Below are positions 27,407 through 38,500 of a stretch of 43,180 bases of DNA, in pieces. Each line of letters begins with the position of its first letter. The first letter of the stretch is position 1. The DNA is from Tolypocladium sp. Sup5 PDA-1 (taxonomy: Eukaryota > Ascomycota > Sordariomycetes > Hypocreales > Ophiocordycipitaceae), in contig JPHH03000112.1 in assembly GCA_000750105.3 (NCBI GenBank), positions 1 through 43,180 of the forward strand, written 5' to 3'. Under the pieces are notes generated by a model. It was given only the letters and a program-made list of their open reading frames with translations, was not told where the DNA came from and did not search any database. Position numbers and translations under genes: made by a program.

Positions 27407-29859
27407 TCATAGCTTTCGGTGCATTTTCCCGTCCAAGAACACCGTCTTCGCCATGAAAATATCATCTGGAAATCCTTGAATTGATCGGCTTCGATTGCCT
27501 GAATCTCCAGCCGCCGTCTTGACATCCATTTTCTCTTGCTTCCATGCTCGCTTGTTTGGCACCAACTGCGCCAACGGACGCCGAGGCGGCTTGAGTAGCG
27601 AAGCCCGTTCAAAGTCAATTATCATGACCCCATTGGTCTCGGGATTGAACAACATGTTTGCGACGCGCACATCCCTGTGGATCACGCCCTCTTGATGCAT
27701 TGCTCGCAACGACCGCACCGCCTTAGCCTCGAGCAGCCTCCCCTCGCCATCCACGGATTCTGCTGGGTCAATGTGATGCCCTCCCCACGACAGAAACGTC
27801 ATATGCACCACATACACCCGATGATCGTAGTAGTAAATCTTATCCATCGATCGGAGGTCGATAGCACCCAAGCACACAGGCACGTTAACGCCTTGGATCG
27901 GCCGGAGGCGCTCGTAGACTGCAGCTTCGTGCTCAAGATCGGGGATGAACGCCCGCACCGTGCCCTTGCTGACGAATGTGTAGCCATACGCAAGCAGGGT
28001 TACCTGGAAGAGCACGCCGCGCGCACCACCTTCTCCTAACGGCGTGATCCCGTCATCTAATGATCGTTCCAACTGCTTCCAGAGAAGTTGAAGCCATTCA
28101 GCGTGATCGACTGGATGGCGGATACGAGCATAAGCATGGGTTCGGGTACGGGTGCGGTCGCGGTCGCGGTCACAGCTGTCCTGTCTGCGGTGAAGCGCCA
28201 CGTTGGGACATTCTGGATCAAGAAAACCTCCCCCGACAAGCCCCAGAAGGCATTTCTGCGTGCAGTACTTCCGGTCTTGTTCGCCGCCGCCGCGTGGCCG
28301 TTGGGCCAGAATCCGCTGACTGCGTCGAGTTCCCTGCCCTCCACCATGTGATCGCCGTTCCGCCGGGCTGGGAGTATCCGGTGAATTGGGCGCCGACTCG
28401 TCATCAGATGGTTCCGGTCGATCCTTTCTTGACGTTTCCTTTTCGACCTGATCACCTTTACCGCGTTGGCGTCTCTTTCCGCGGAGAGGAGATCGGTCGA
28501 TGTCCTCGTAAATGGTGGGTTCGTAACCGGGTGAGCTGTCTGGTGCCCGTCTTTCGCCTTCTGGAATTGACCGATGTGTCGTTTCAAAGTCTTCCGCCCA
28601 CTTGCTTAAGTTAAGGGTAGCCTCTCGACGCTCCTCCTGTCGAGGCATCCACCGTTCTCCTGGTGAGCCAAGGGCCATGAGGGTGAAAGCTAGATACTGA
28701 CCCACGGCGGTACAGACGTGGAAGTGATCTGGATGGGCGGACACCTCGGGGCCGGGTTCTGCCAGGTGGTAAAACAACGTTTGCGGTTCCTTCCAGTCGA
28801 CCCTAAGAAACACGATCGCTTCGCCAGTCGTCAGAAGACCATGCTCAAGGCCCCCCTCAATCATGTAATGATAGGTCTGCGTGACAGCAGACGCCGTCAG
28901 CCTGTCCGCGTGATACTGGAAACGCGCGTCCGGGTCCACAGATGTTGGAATGGTTTTTCGATTGACAACGTCCTTGGGAATGTTCATAGGCCGTAGGCCG
29001 AGACGAAGATGCGGAGCAGTCAGCTTGTGGGGGGGCTTATACTCAGAAACGTAGATCATGGTACGCGTCGCAAGTGCATCGCTGGATCGATAGACGCAGA
29101 TCTGATCGGGTCGCAGCTGGTTGAGGTCTCGTGTGTGGTCTGACGTCTGTTGTGGTGGTGTTGATGGAGTCTCCCGGTCAATGACTTCTTCAGCGACGTC
29201 GCTAATAGCATGGGGGTGATTCTCGAAGATGATACCATTTCCCATGTCGAAAGCACTGCTGACCTCCTCCGCCTGTTTGAGCTGCTCTATTATTGCTCTA
29301 ACTGGATCCTCCACACTGTTGTGCAGGAAATGCTCGAGTGTCTTTTCGTCTGCTATCGATCGCTGGGAGACCCGCTTTCCCAAGCCGGCCAGGAAACTTC
29401 GGCTCTCGAAAACGCGGCTCTGGGCAGGGAACGTGTCATGAAGTGCACCAAAGATGACTCTCTGTTCTTCTATGAAGCCCGACCATGGCTTGAGATGTGT
29501 CGGACACCACTTGTTGCGCGGATTGGTGATAGGGCCCTTCGACGTCAGTTTTTGGTTTGTTTCGACCACAAATTTGGAGAAGACGAGGTCATGGCAAGCG
29601 GCCATGTATTCATTGAGTGTTGTGGACCGGGTTTGTCCCTCTGCTTCCTCGGCGCGTTGCCGCTCTCTCTCGGCGCGTTGCCGCTCTCTCTCGGCGCGTT
29701 GCCGCTCTCTCTCGGCACGTTGTCGCTCCTCCTGTCGCTCTCTCTCTGCTTCGTCGGCACGTGTCGCTCCTCCTGTCGTTTTCTCTCTGCTTCGTCGGCG
29801 CGCTGATCGGCCCGTCGCAGGAGCCTTTCAAGTTCCTCTACACCCCTCGGCTGCGCCAT
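27407..29859 (-). CDS. FunK1-like fungal protein kinase, frameshifted near its N-terminus
   Basis: The natural start is probably the ATG at 29859 (MAQPRGVEELERLLRRADQR), followed by an Arg/Glu coiled coil. A missing base near 29761 shifts the frame. The kinase frame then runs from the ERQRAER repeats through TTLNEYMAACHD to 27407; from its first ATG (29605) it gives 732 residues. The middle part has YVSEYKPPHKLT, an E-x-K pattern seen in many fungal proteins of this type and possibly nuclease-derived. The kinase lobe near 515-700 has YGYTFVSKGTV (Lys), HEAAVYERL (Glu), HRDVRVANMLF (catalytic loop) and IIDFERA (DFG region with DFE). Such kinases are multicopy in fungi and often linked to mobile DNA. 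An internal start could still give a kinase. Confidence 0.72.
29640..29810. repeat. Coding minisatellite in the kinase gene
   Basis: Three perfect 21-bp units (GCGCGTTGCCGCTCTCTCTCG) are followed by two longer near-copies of about 41 bp. On the minus strand they encode ERQRAER heptads. The second long copy reads CGGCACGTGTCG where the first has CGGCACGTTGTCG, a one-base loss. Confidence 0.9.
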
Positions 29860-29928
29860 CGGATATCGCGGTAGATGCTTGGTGGATGGAAAACGGATTG
29901 ATTCGACATTCAAAACATATCAAGACCA

Positions 29929-29970
29929 GACGTCACGCTTTAGAATTGCGACGTCACGCTTTAGAATTGC
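29929..29970. repeat. Two perfect 21-bp tandem repeats upstream of the kinase
   Basis: GACGTCACGCTTTAGAATTGC occurs twice in a row, 70-110 bp upstream of the kinase ATG. Each unit holds ACGTCA, a half site for CREB/ATF-type bZIP factors, so a promoter role is possible. Confidence 0.75.
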
Positions 29971-30296
29971 GTTGCGGGGGCGACCACCATTGTCAGCGGG
30001 ATTACCTCGGATAAGGTTATGGTTGGTTGGGCTGCTGTCCCGCCAACAGCTCATGTCACACCGGCGAATGTACCCACACAACGGCTGCGCGACCTCCACG
30101 AATGTTCCCCATTTAAAAGTATCAAAACCCCAACCCAACACTCACGAGAGTCTACGCCTGTGGGCTGTGCAGTGAAATTTGTACAAGTGTACCTAGAGTT
30201 TTCTGAATATTTTAAACGAGTCCCTCCAACCTGAGGCATGCACCAAGACCGCCGCCGCCTTCGTACATCTGTTTTTCAACCACTCATCCTTTTGGC

Positions 30297-31502
30297 ATGA
30301 CGCAAAAGTTTCGAGTCGTGGCGCCCCGAGCGGAGAGGGCCCTGCCTCGGGGACGCAAGCTCAGACATTTGCTCTTTGATGGGTCAGCCGACGTGCTCGT
30401 ACGCCTCCTCGCCGTCCCGGTTCGGCCGCAGACTCCCCCATCTGTACCAGCAGGGTCCCGAAATGGCCGTCGTGGCACCCAAACGGCAACTGGCGACTCC
30501 CCCCAAGACATCTCGACCGGCGGGCAAGCGAAGCGTAAAGTCGACGGCGAAGCGCTTGCGGGTTCCTCGCGACACCATAACCGGCCCAAACCCCATGGTG
30601 GGAATGATGCTCTGACCTTTTCCCATCTCCCCTCGGACGTCCATCGACTTGTCTTTGATCACATCGAGTTCATCGAGGACGTCGTCTGCCTCGGTCTTGC
30701 GAGCCGACACCTGTGGGCTTTCGCCCGACTTCACATCCACGCCTACTACATGTCACTCCTGGGGCGATGGGCGGGTGAGAACATCGTCTGCGTGGGAGAA
30801 GACGTCGAACGGGGTGACTACCCTCCCGGCATGTTCTCGGCCGAAGAGCTGGATACGTTGCAGCAAACGACAACTAACGCATATGTCGACGACGACTGTA
30901 TCAAATACACCATGTGCAATCAGCCCATCACGCTTTACCACTTCGCCTTGCCTAGCATTTCCGACATGGAAAAGGTCGACCTAGAGAAGGAGTCGTTGCG
31001 CATATATTCTCATTGCGAAAACCGGGCCAAACAAGAGGATCCAGCATTTCTGGCAAGACGTTCGGAGATAGCCGTCAGATATTCAACTTACCTGCCCCGT
31101 GACCAGCCGTGGATTCTTCGAAACCTGACGACAAAGGAGTTTGTCCGTTCGGAAGCCATCGCCCTGAAACCGAGATACATCCATGGTCCCGATATCCAGG
31201 TCTTGGGCTTCGGCGAAGTTGTCTTGTCGCGCATCTGCTGGTCAACCTCTTCATCTACTGGTCTCCACCATACGACGAATATTTCGAGGGGGGTATGGGC
31301 AGGGCACCGTTTCGACATCACCACGCTGGCGAGACATGAAGACGATACCAAGGGCGTAGGGTGGACCGATGTGAGCGATGAGGTTGCAAGGGAGATTGCG
31401 GACATCTGGGAGTGTGAATACGGCGCCCATATACGTGACGAGCTCTGGTACTGGTATCAGCGACGGCCGAACAGAGGCTACTTCGACACAATCCCTCCCT
31501 AA
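30297..31502 (+). CDS. F-box-like protein of a common fungal family
   Basis: The frame has 401 residues from the ATG at 30297. Residues 1-105 are Arg/Pro-rich and poorly conserved in look, so the true start could be internal or an upstream exon may be missing. From about 110, LPSDVHRLVFDHIEFIEDVV and CLGLASRHLWAFARLHIH fit an F-box-like motif, which in SCF ubiquitin ligases binds Skp1. The long C-terminal part (GFGEVVLSRICWS, RGVWAGHRFDITTL, VSDEVAREIADIWECEYG) is the usual extension in this fungal family; its target is unknown. The frame is intact. It is divergent from the kinase, with about 440 bp between them, and is followed within 130 bp by the hAT relic. Confidence 0.68.
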   Translation: MTQKFRVVAPRAERALPRGRKLRHLLFDGSADVLVRLLAVPVRPQTPPSVPAGSRNGRRGTQTATGDSPQDISTGGQAKRKVDGEALAGSSRHHNRPKPHGGNDALTFSHLPSDVHRLVFDHIEFIEDVVCLGLASRHLWAFARLHIHAYYMSLLGRWAGENIVCVGEDVERGDYPPGMFSAEELDTLQQTTTNAYVDDDCIKYTMCNQPITLYHFALPSISDMEKVDLEKESLRIYSHCENRAKQEDPAFLARRSEIAVRYSTYLPRDQPWILRNLTTKEFVRSEAIALKPRYIHGPDIQVLGFGEVVLSRICWSTSSSTGLHHTTNISRGVWAGHRFDITTLARHEDDTKGVGWTDVSDEVAREIADIWECEYGAHIRDELWYWYQRRPNRGYFDTIPP

Positions 31503-31628
31503 CGGCAGTCCCCGAGAGCGGGCATCTTGCCTGAAGGTGGGGTCTCGCACCCGGCCATTGTGCCCGGGAACGACGCAGTCGTGATGGATTTAGCATTCGG
31601 TGGCCCGGGTGGTCTTGGTTCATATGGG

Positions 31629-31802
31629 GACTTTGCCATTCCGGCGATGGCAACTGACTGCGAGAGGCAGTTTAGCCTGGCCAAGTTGACGCTAACATCA
31701 CAAAGGCTCGCCATGGGGGCTGATACGCTGGAGCGAGTTCATTGTCTGAAGAATTGGGTCCGACATGGTGGGGTGAAGCTGGGGAGTTGGGGAGGGAATT
31801 AA
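31629..31802 (+). pseudogene. hAT transposase C-terminal (dimerisation) fragment
   Basis: The frame reads FAIPAMATDCERQFSLAKLT, LTSQRLAMGADTLERVHCLK and NWVRHGG. This is the hAT dimerisation domain (IPA.....ER.FS.A...T..R..L..DT.E...CLK.W). The rest of the transposase is absent, so this is the 3' stub of an element. Confidence 0.85.
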
Positions 31803-31857
31803 GTCGTAGGGGACGGCGAAAGACCCTCGTATACCAGGTGTACAGGTCGCCCATACA

Positions 31858-31911
31858 GTTGATTGGGAGGAGTCAATCAAATCAAATCAATCAATTTGGA
31901 CCGGAAACCTG
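31858..31911. mobile_element. Terminal region of the hAT element
   Basis: Read on the minus strand from 31911 it begins CAGGTTTCCGGTCC and continues with TTGATTGATTTGATTTGATTG subterminal words. The CAGG start, the short terminal motif and the position about 110 bp after the transposase stub fit the 3' end of a hAT transposon. The following TCAATCAA (31912-31919) could be the 8-bp target copy; the other end was not found. Confidence 0.6.
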
Positions 31912-31929
31912 TCAATCAAAACAACTTTG

Positions 31930-32110
31930 CCTTGAGGAACGAAAGAGACGAAAGGACTCTGCCCCGCTTCTCGGCCTATGCCTTGAGGAACGAAGTGCCT
32001 TGAGGAACGAAGTTCCGAGAGGACTATGCCTTGAGGAACGAAGTGAGGAACGAACGAAGAGACGAGAGGATTCTGCCCCGCTTCGCGCCCCCCTCAAACT
32101 CTCCTCCTCT
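31930..32110. repeat. Minisatellite with CCTTGAGGAACGAA core
   Basis: Perfect 14-bp copies lie at 31930, 31981, 31998 and 32029, with partial copies to about 32060 and a longer repeat CTCTGCCCCGCTTC/TTCTGCCCCGCTTC around them. An inverted perfect copy is at 43129-43142. The array lies between the hAT end and the 3' side of the Helitron gene. Confidence 0.8.
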
Positions 32111-32558
32111 GCCATTGGCTCTTCACGATACTGCCTTCCAACTGGCCTTGCTTCCCAGCGTTTCCTGCCTTCTCACTGGCTTATACTCCGTCTTATTCCT
32201 GCCTCTTTCAGTCTAGTTTCCGTCTCGTTCCCGTTTCCTTCCTAGCACCGCACAACCCACACAAGCGTTGTATCAGTCAATTGCCTCCACAGAGATCACG
32301 GTTTGCATCGCGTTAGTTGATGAGAATTATCTTAAAGAGCTTCATCTCCCATATTGCAGGCCTTCGTGCAGTTCTTATACACAAATGCAAGGTTTTGCTT
32401 GTTTCGGCAATCGTAGGCAGCTACAGCCACTGAAGGCAGCTGACACATGTGGCCTGTCTGAATTGCCAGTCCCCTCTGTGCGACACGTTTTGCTTCTCTT
32501 CCCTAGCCAGGTCCACCTCTCTACTTTTCTGTTCGCAACCCCGTACTTTCGGCCCCCT
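32111..32558. other. 3' flank of the Helitron gene
   Basis: No gene is seen. The Helitron 3' end (CTRR preceded by a hairpin, read on the minus strand) should lie in or beyond this stretch, but I could not identify it with confidence. Confidence 0.4.
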
Positions 32559-35500
32559 TCACTCTGAGTCCTCCCCGAACCATCTCACAGCCTCTTGCAG
32601 TGTTCTCTCACTTAGCTTCTCGAGCCTTGCCTGCGCTTCACCCATCTCCTTGGGCACCCGGTTGCCTACGAAGTCTCTCTCACGCGCTTTCGATACGAGC
32701 ATGATCCCGTCCAGCGTCGGGCATCGCGATAGCTGTACGTAAAGGCTGTACGGATCGCATTGCGATGCCACCGCCTGGCCCCCGACGCTCGTCGTCCTCG
32801 TCCCACGCAGCTCCAGCGCAACCCGCTCCAGTGTCCCTCCTTGCACCTTGTAATCTGTGCACGCAAACGCCGCCGCACACGGCAATCCTTTACGGCTGAT
32901 ATCGTTCTGCTGCCATGGCCGTTTGCGCTGACATGGAATAACGATGCTCATTGGCGTTAAAAGGATAGTCCCGGGCGGCATGCCGACAAACTGGAGATCC
33001 TCCGTCGTCTCCGAGGCCAAGATCAAGCCTGCTGGCGGACCGAAGTGGATGATTGTATCTGCCGAGACTTTGTGACCCGGGTATGACTTGTCGAGAACGA
33101 CTTCCACTGCCTTGTACGCAGCACCGTTGACCAGCTTCAACCCCTGATGAGTGTTGTGGTTCACGACGACCGACATCCCCGGCACGAACATGAAGATGGC
33201 TGGCACCGGTGTCGCACTGTCGTCGCCGTGATTCAATATCATGACAGCTTCTTCTTCCGTCGGCAGGCACCCCCTCCGCTTGTGCTCGGAAATGAAGATG
33301 CGCATGGTCGACCGCTGCTGCTTCTGGAACGCCAGGCTCGCCTCCATATTGAGGTTCCAGCGGTTCCTGTTCAAGGGTGTCACCACGGTGATGCCCGTTT
33401 CCCAGGGGATCCGTCTACCCTCCTGGTAGCACCTTGCATTGAGGAAGTCCAAATCTGCCTGATCTTGTACACCTTCCCGGATTCGCTTCAGGAGCCCCTG
33501 CAGCTTCGCATCTCCGGCGGCGCGCATTTGCTCGTCTAGCATTACAACCGTCGTGAACCTCCTCCACAGCGCGTGAGCCTTATCGTGTTGGTGTCGCTGC
33601 TCGGCGCTGAATGAGTTATCAGCGTCCCACGAGATGACCGTGCTCGACAGCACAATCGACCTTTCTTGGACCGGCCGGAACTGGTGGAAATCACCACAGA
33701 ACAGGACAATCGGGATCCCTCCGAAATCCCGTTCCGACCCGCGCAATCGGCAGAGTTGCTCGTTGACGGCATGAAGAGTCCGCGCTCCAAGCATGCTCAC
33801 TTCATCGATGACGAGCACGTCTTTTTCCTGCCAGTTCATTCGCGACTGGCCATGGACAAAGCGCCCTGTCTGCTTCGGCAGTCGCACGCCATCTAAATCC
33901 CTGGTCGCATTTGCGGCTGCATCCTTCGAAAAGCCGCACGCTGAATGGATAGTGATGCCGTTGATTCGCGCCGCTGCGGTTCCCGATGTCGCCGTAATCA
34001 GCAGACGGCTTGATATACCCCTTGCGGCAAATAAGTCCACGAGCGCCGAAATGATACGTGATTTACCAGTGCCGCCCTCGCCGCCAACAAATTGGCAGAG
34101 CTGACCGCCATCCCGTCCTTCCTCTTGCCGCATCAAATCGAGTTGCCGGCAGACTATTAGGAAAGCAACCGCCTGCTTCTTATTTAACGTCAACTGTGCG
34201 GCAACGCTTCTGCCCGCGGCAACGAAAGACGTCGATGGGCCGAAGCAAACTCGCACACTACCAATGTCTGCTTCGACTCCTGGCTTTTCCGCAACGGTTA
34301 ACCATTGGCGCATAGCGTCCCGCCCGGTCGCGGTGTGTGCATTGTCCCCCTGTGCGCAGTCATCAGCTCCATCTGCCTTAGTCATGTTCTGTATTCCTTG
34401 GATCGTGTTCACTCTTTCCCTCGAGGCGCAAATCTGTTGCGACTTGATGGCCCGGACCTGGCTTTGGCCCGGTACGGGGGCCCCCGAGAATACTTGCCCG
34501 GTCAAGGTAATACATCGGTCTTGCCGTTCTGTTATTCTAGCGCCTTCGAGCTCAGCAGTCGAGGATAGTGCGGATTCTTGAAACCGGCAAAGACGCTTTG
34601 TCATCTCCTTGAGCTCCTGCGACTCTGCTGTCACTTGGCTTGGCCCCGCTGCACTCCTAAAGACGTCGATGAGCCGTGTTGCGTTGCCGATTTCGTCAGA
34701 TCGGAACATCGACTCGGCATCGTCGTTCACCCGCCCTAGCTCCTCCCCGTCACCGAACGCTTGCGCTGGATCCCCGTCCCCGGAAGAAGCGGCCCATTGT
34801 TTGGCGTCCCGTTTCGCGTCCTCGGCAGAACGTCGTAGGAGTTGCACGTTTTCGACCAGGCATGCGATTCTCGCTGGCAACAACGCCGATGCACGCATCC
34901 ACGTCTCGTTGATGTCGCCGCTTGCCTCACCCAGGAACTTATCCCACGGCACGAACAGCCCTAAATGCTGCACAGCGGCCCTGTGGTGAGACAGTCAGCT
35001 CCACGATCGACAACATTCAACCGCGCCTAGAGATCGGAGATACCTTCTATGGCATGGCCCGTCGTCGTCATGCTCAAAATCTTTGCTCAAGTAGCCGTCA
35101 AGGCAGACAGTCGCATGTTTTCCTGGCCGCCTTAATACTTGGACCCAATCTTTTCCAGACAACCAACTGCTCTGAAAAGGGACTTCGCCCCATTTCCCAG
35201 GCCGTCCGTAGGTGCTGATCCTCTGCAACCGAACAACCGACACGTAGTCATAAAGGCAGAGACTTCGCAGCACATCCCCGCGATGTTCGTATGCATCGAG
35301 GAAGCTGATTCTGTGCCCTGATTCTTCGACGATCACCGCCTCTTCGATGGCTTGCTCTTCGGCCGCCGTACCGCTCTCTTCTCCGAGGCGATCCCAACGG
35401 TGAAAAATGTGCCAATAGAGCACAGATACGTTCAGATACGCCCAAGCGCAAGTATTCGTAAACTCGCTCGGGTACTGTAGAAGATGAGCAACGACCTCAA

Positions 35501-38500
35501 CTTGTGACAGTGGACGCTCCGTGAATACCCGGTTCGCCACTCGCATGAGGAACTGCCGAGTTTTGTTATTGATACCGGTGGTGTCAGCGACGGCGTCGGT
35601 ACCTGCACCACGCTCTTCGCCAGCCGGCTGACTGTTTCCTGAAACGACTGGCAGCAACTCCGCTGCCGCGGCAGCACGCTTCCACGTCGGATCCTCCACC
35701 TTGGTCGCGTAATTAGTCACATAATAGACCAGAGCCATCGTCTTCTTTTGCGTCGCTATAAACGAAATGTCGTGATTATGCCGAAGCCCGACGGCCATGG
35801 CCTTGTTCCATCGATTGACCATGGGATGCGTTCGTCGGATCTGCAGCACGCCGTCTGACGTGAGGCTTGTCGCCTCCACAAGCTTCCATGGGGCCTTAAA
35901 CCGGCAGAGATTTCCTTTTAGGGTCTTCTTCCCGAGCGAGTATTTGAGGCACGTCGGGCTGTGCGTATGTATCTGCGTCGCCCCAGCACAAAAGTTGGCT
36001 TCTTCCTCAAATGCGGCAGAGAACTGCTCAACATTGTCCATTAGCGGGGAGATGTCAGTAGTAACGGATCTTTCTGCTTGCGCGACAAAATACCCCTCTT
36101 GGTCCAGATCCTGTTCACGCACATTAGCTGATAATTCCCTCTGTCACCTGATACTGGCCGGACCTCCTCGATGTGCCATGATTCTTACCTCGCTAAAAAC
36201 ACTATCAACGTATTGAATGATCCGCTCCTTATATGCTGCTGCATCGGCGACATCTGTGTCGGCAAGCATCGATCCGAGACGGGCATTTCCCTGCAACCAC
36301 AGCAGGCCGTGCACATGAAGAGCACCTCGTTCGTTGGTTTCCACGGCCCCGTAATATTGGCTAATGCGCCCGAATACCGACTCTTCGCCAACTTTCACAT
36401 AGTGCTCAAAAAACATACTGATCTCGCGGTGGAAAAATATCGCAGAGCTCATGGGGTCTGAGATGGACAGTCGCACGCGCTTGAATGCCTTGTCAAGGTG
36501 TCGCAAGAACTCCTCCGCCTCATCCGCGTTGCGCGTGCGGTATGCTGCTAATCGAAGCTTCACGGGATTCGTGATATCGTTTGGGTTAATCGTGAACCAA
36601 ATAACAGGCACGCCGTATCGAACGATAAGTGCCTGGATCTTGTGCCGCATGCTGAGACGGAGCTCCCTCGACATGGGTTGTCGGTAGCCATACAGCGAAA
36701 GGCTTCGGAGAAGCTCATTCACGCCGCTATCAGTAGTCTTACCCGATCTCTCAAGCTCCGCTCTGGCTATTGCCAGTCTGTCGACTGTAAGCGATTGTAC
36801 AATGCGCTCGACCTTGTGAAATTTTTTTCTCGTCACGCTCAACATGCTGACGCGACGGTTTCTCGATCGCACACCCATGTTGAATACCAGGAAAGCGAAC
36901 ACATGGTGCGTTGCGAAACGACCTCCGTGACGTCGCAGTACACCATCCGCCCATGTTCGAAGACTCATGTTCCGTGACGATAAGAGATTCTGCGCCGCGT
37001 CTGCTCCGTTGGCACTACCGCTACCTGGCTGGACGCCGGCTTCCTCCACCAAACGGGGGCTCCCGAGCCCGAACGGAAATAGCGTCGGGAATGTCTTTGG
37101 GAAGAAAGAGGCATCAAAGGTATCAGCGAAGTCTTCGCCGCGGCAGACTTGTATGTATGGCTCATAGCCTTCTTCCGGTTTTCCGGCCTCGGCCGAATGG
37201 CCAATCCAAGCCCTCGGCCCAGCACGGCCGTCGGTGACACCCCCGCGAACAGCGTCACAGGCAAATCGCAATTTCTCCTCGTCAGGCACATCTGGAGCTC
37301 CATCCAGAGCAAACATCCCGGAGCAAGCTACCTCATTAATCGTACTTCCGGTGGAGTCGCGTTCGTCGGAGGTGTTCCCGCCGGGCCCTTCGAGCCCCTG
37401 TATTGTCTGCTCAACCTGCCGAGTTGACGCATCTTGTCCTTGATTCAGGAGGTTGAACAGCTCTCCAATCTCTAGCGTTTCCTCATCATCGATGGCTCGC
37501 TCTGTTGGCGGCACAACATGCGCCGTCCTTGTCTTCTCCCATGCGGATGGCTCATTCTGTTCCAAGCGATCATACACCAATGACGGCACTCCATGAACCG
37601 GATCTCCCCAACTGTCCATCTCCGCCGTATCAATTTCGATCTCGGCGTAGTGTGGATTGTTTCTCTTCAACCAAACGAGTGCCCTCTCCACAACCCGTCG
37701 CCTCACGGCTAAGAGGCTGGTCAAATCACTCGGTGCTGGCTTCTCCACGCCGTGCCAAGAAACATGGATTTCATCCATGGCTTGCAAGAGGGGATGGGGC
37801 AACACCTTCGTTACCAACTCCTGTACATTGTTCGGAAACACTGTAATGTGACCTTTGACGTGTTTCGGGTAGTGGATAGCCTGCTTGTTGCCCTTGGAAA
37901 CGCTGCACCTCGCCAGGAAACCGTAGCAGGAATACAGCGAAATTAATTTCTCTTCCACCGGCGTCAAGCCCTTCAACTCCTCAGGGAATGCGTGCTCACA
38001 GGCAAGCCGACTGTGAAGTTGAGCTGCCGGAGATAGGCAACCCCGAGCCAGGTAACGCGTACATTCTGCGCAGACCAAGACGGGTACCCCCTCGGGAAAG
38101 CACCTCGGACAGTTGAAAACTGGACGCCAATTCACCGAAGAAGAAACCCTTGCCCATTCATTCCAGGGTAGCATACGCAGCTCTTTCTCTGAGCGCTTCC
38201 GATAGCACACTGTACACGTCTGAATTGGCAATGTACTGGAGTCGTGAAATGCTCGATAAAACCCTCGTACAGTTGATACCTTTCGCTCGTGCGGGATAGG
38301 CGTGCACCACGTCTGCTCGTTTGATAATCTCTCCTTCAGCGCGTGTTCATCCTCTAAGGCCCGCATCACGCTAGCTAAATCATCGCGCTGTTCATCCGAC
38401 GTCCTTAATCCCCTTGTATTCATCCGGACTCGTTTCGCTTGATGCTGGGTCTTATCGGAGCGATGGCTCCGCTTTCTTGACATCGGAGGCTTTGTCGCCC

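Noticed and set aside
28060..28614. Plus-strand frame of 184 codons
   Set aside because: Antisense to the kinase gene; no domain.
31930..32245. Arg/Glu-rich reading through the 14-bp repeats
   Set aside because: The peptide is only the minisatellite translated; no other coding evidence.
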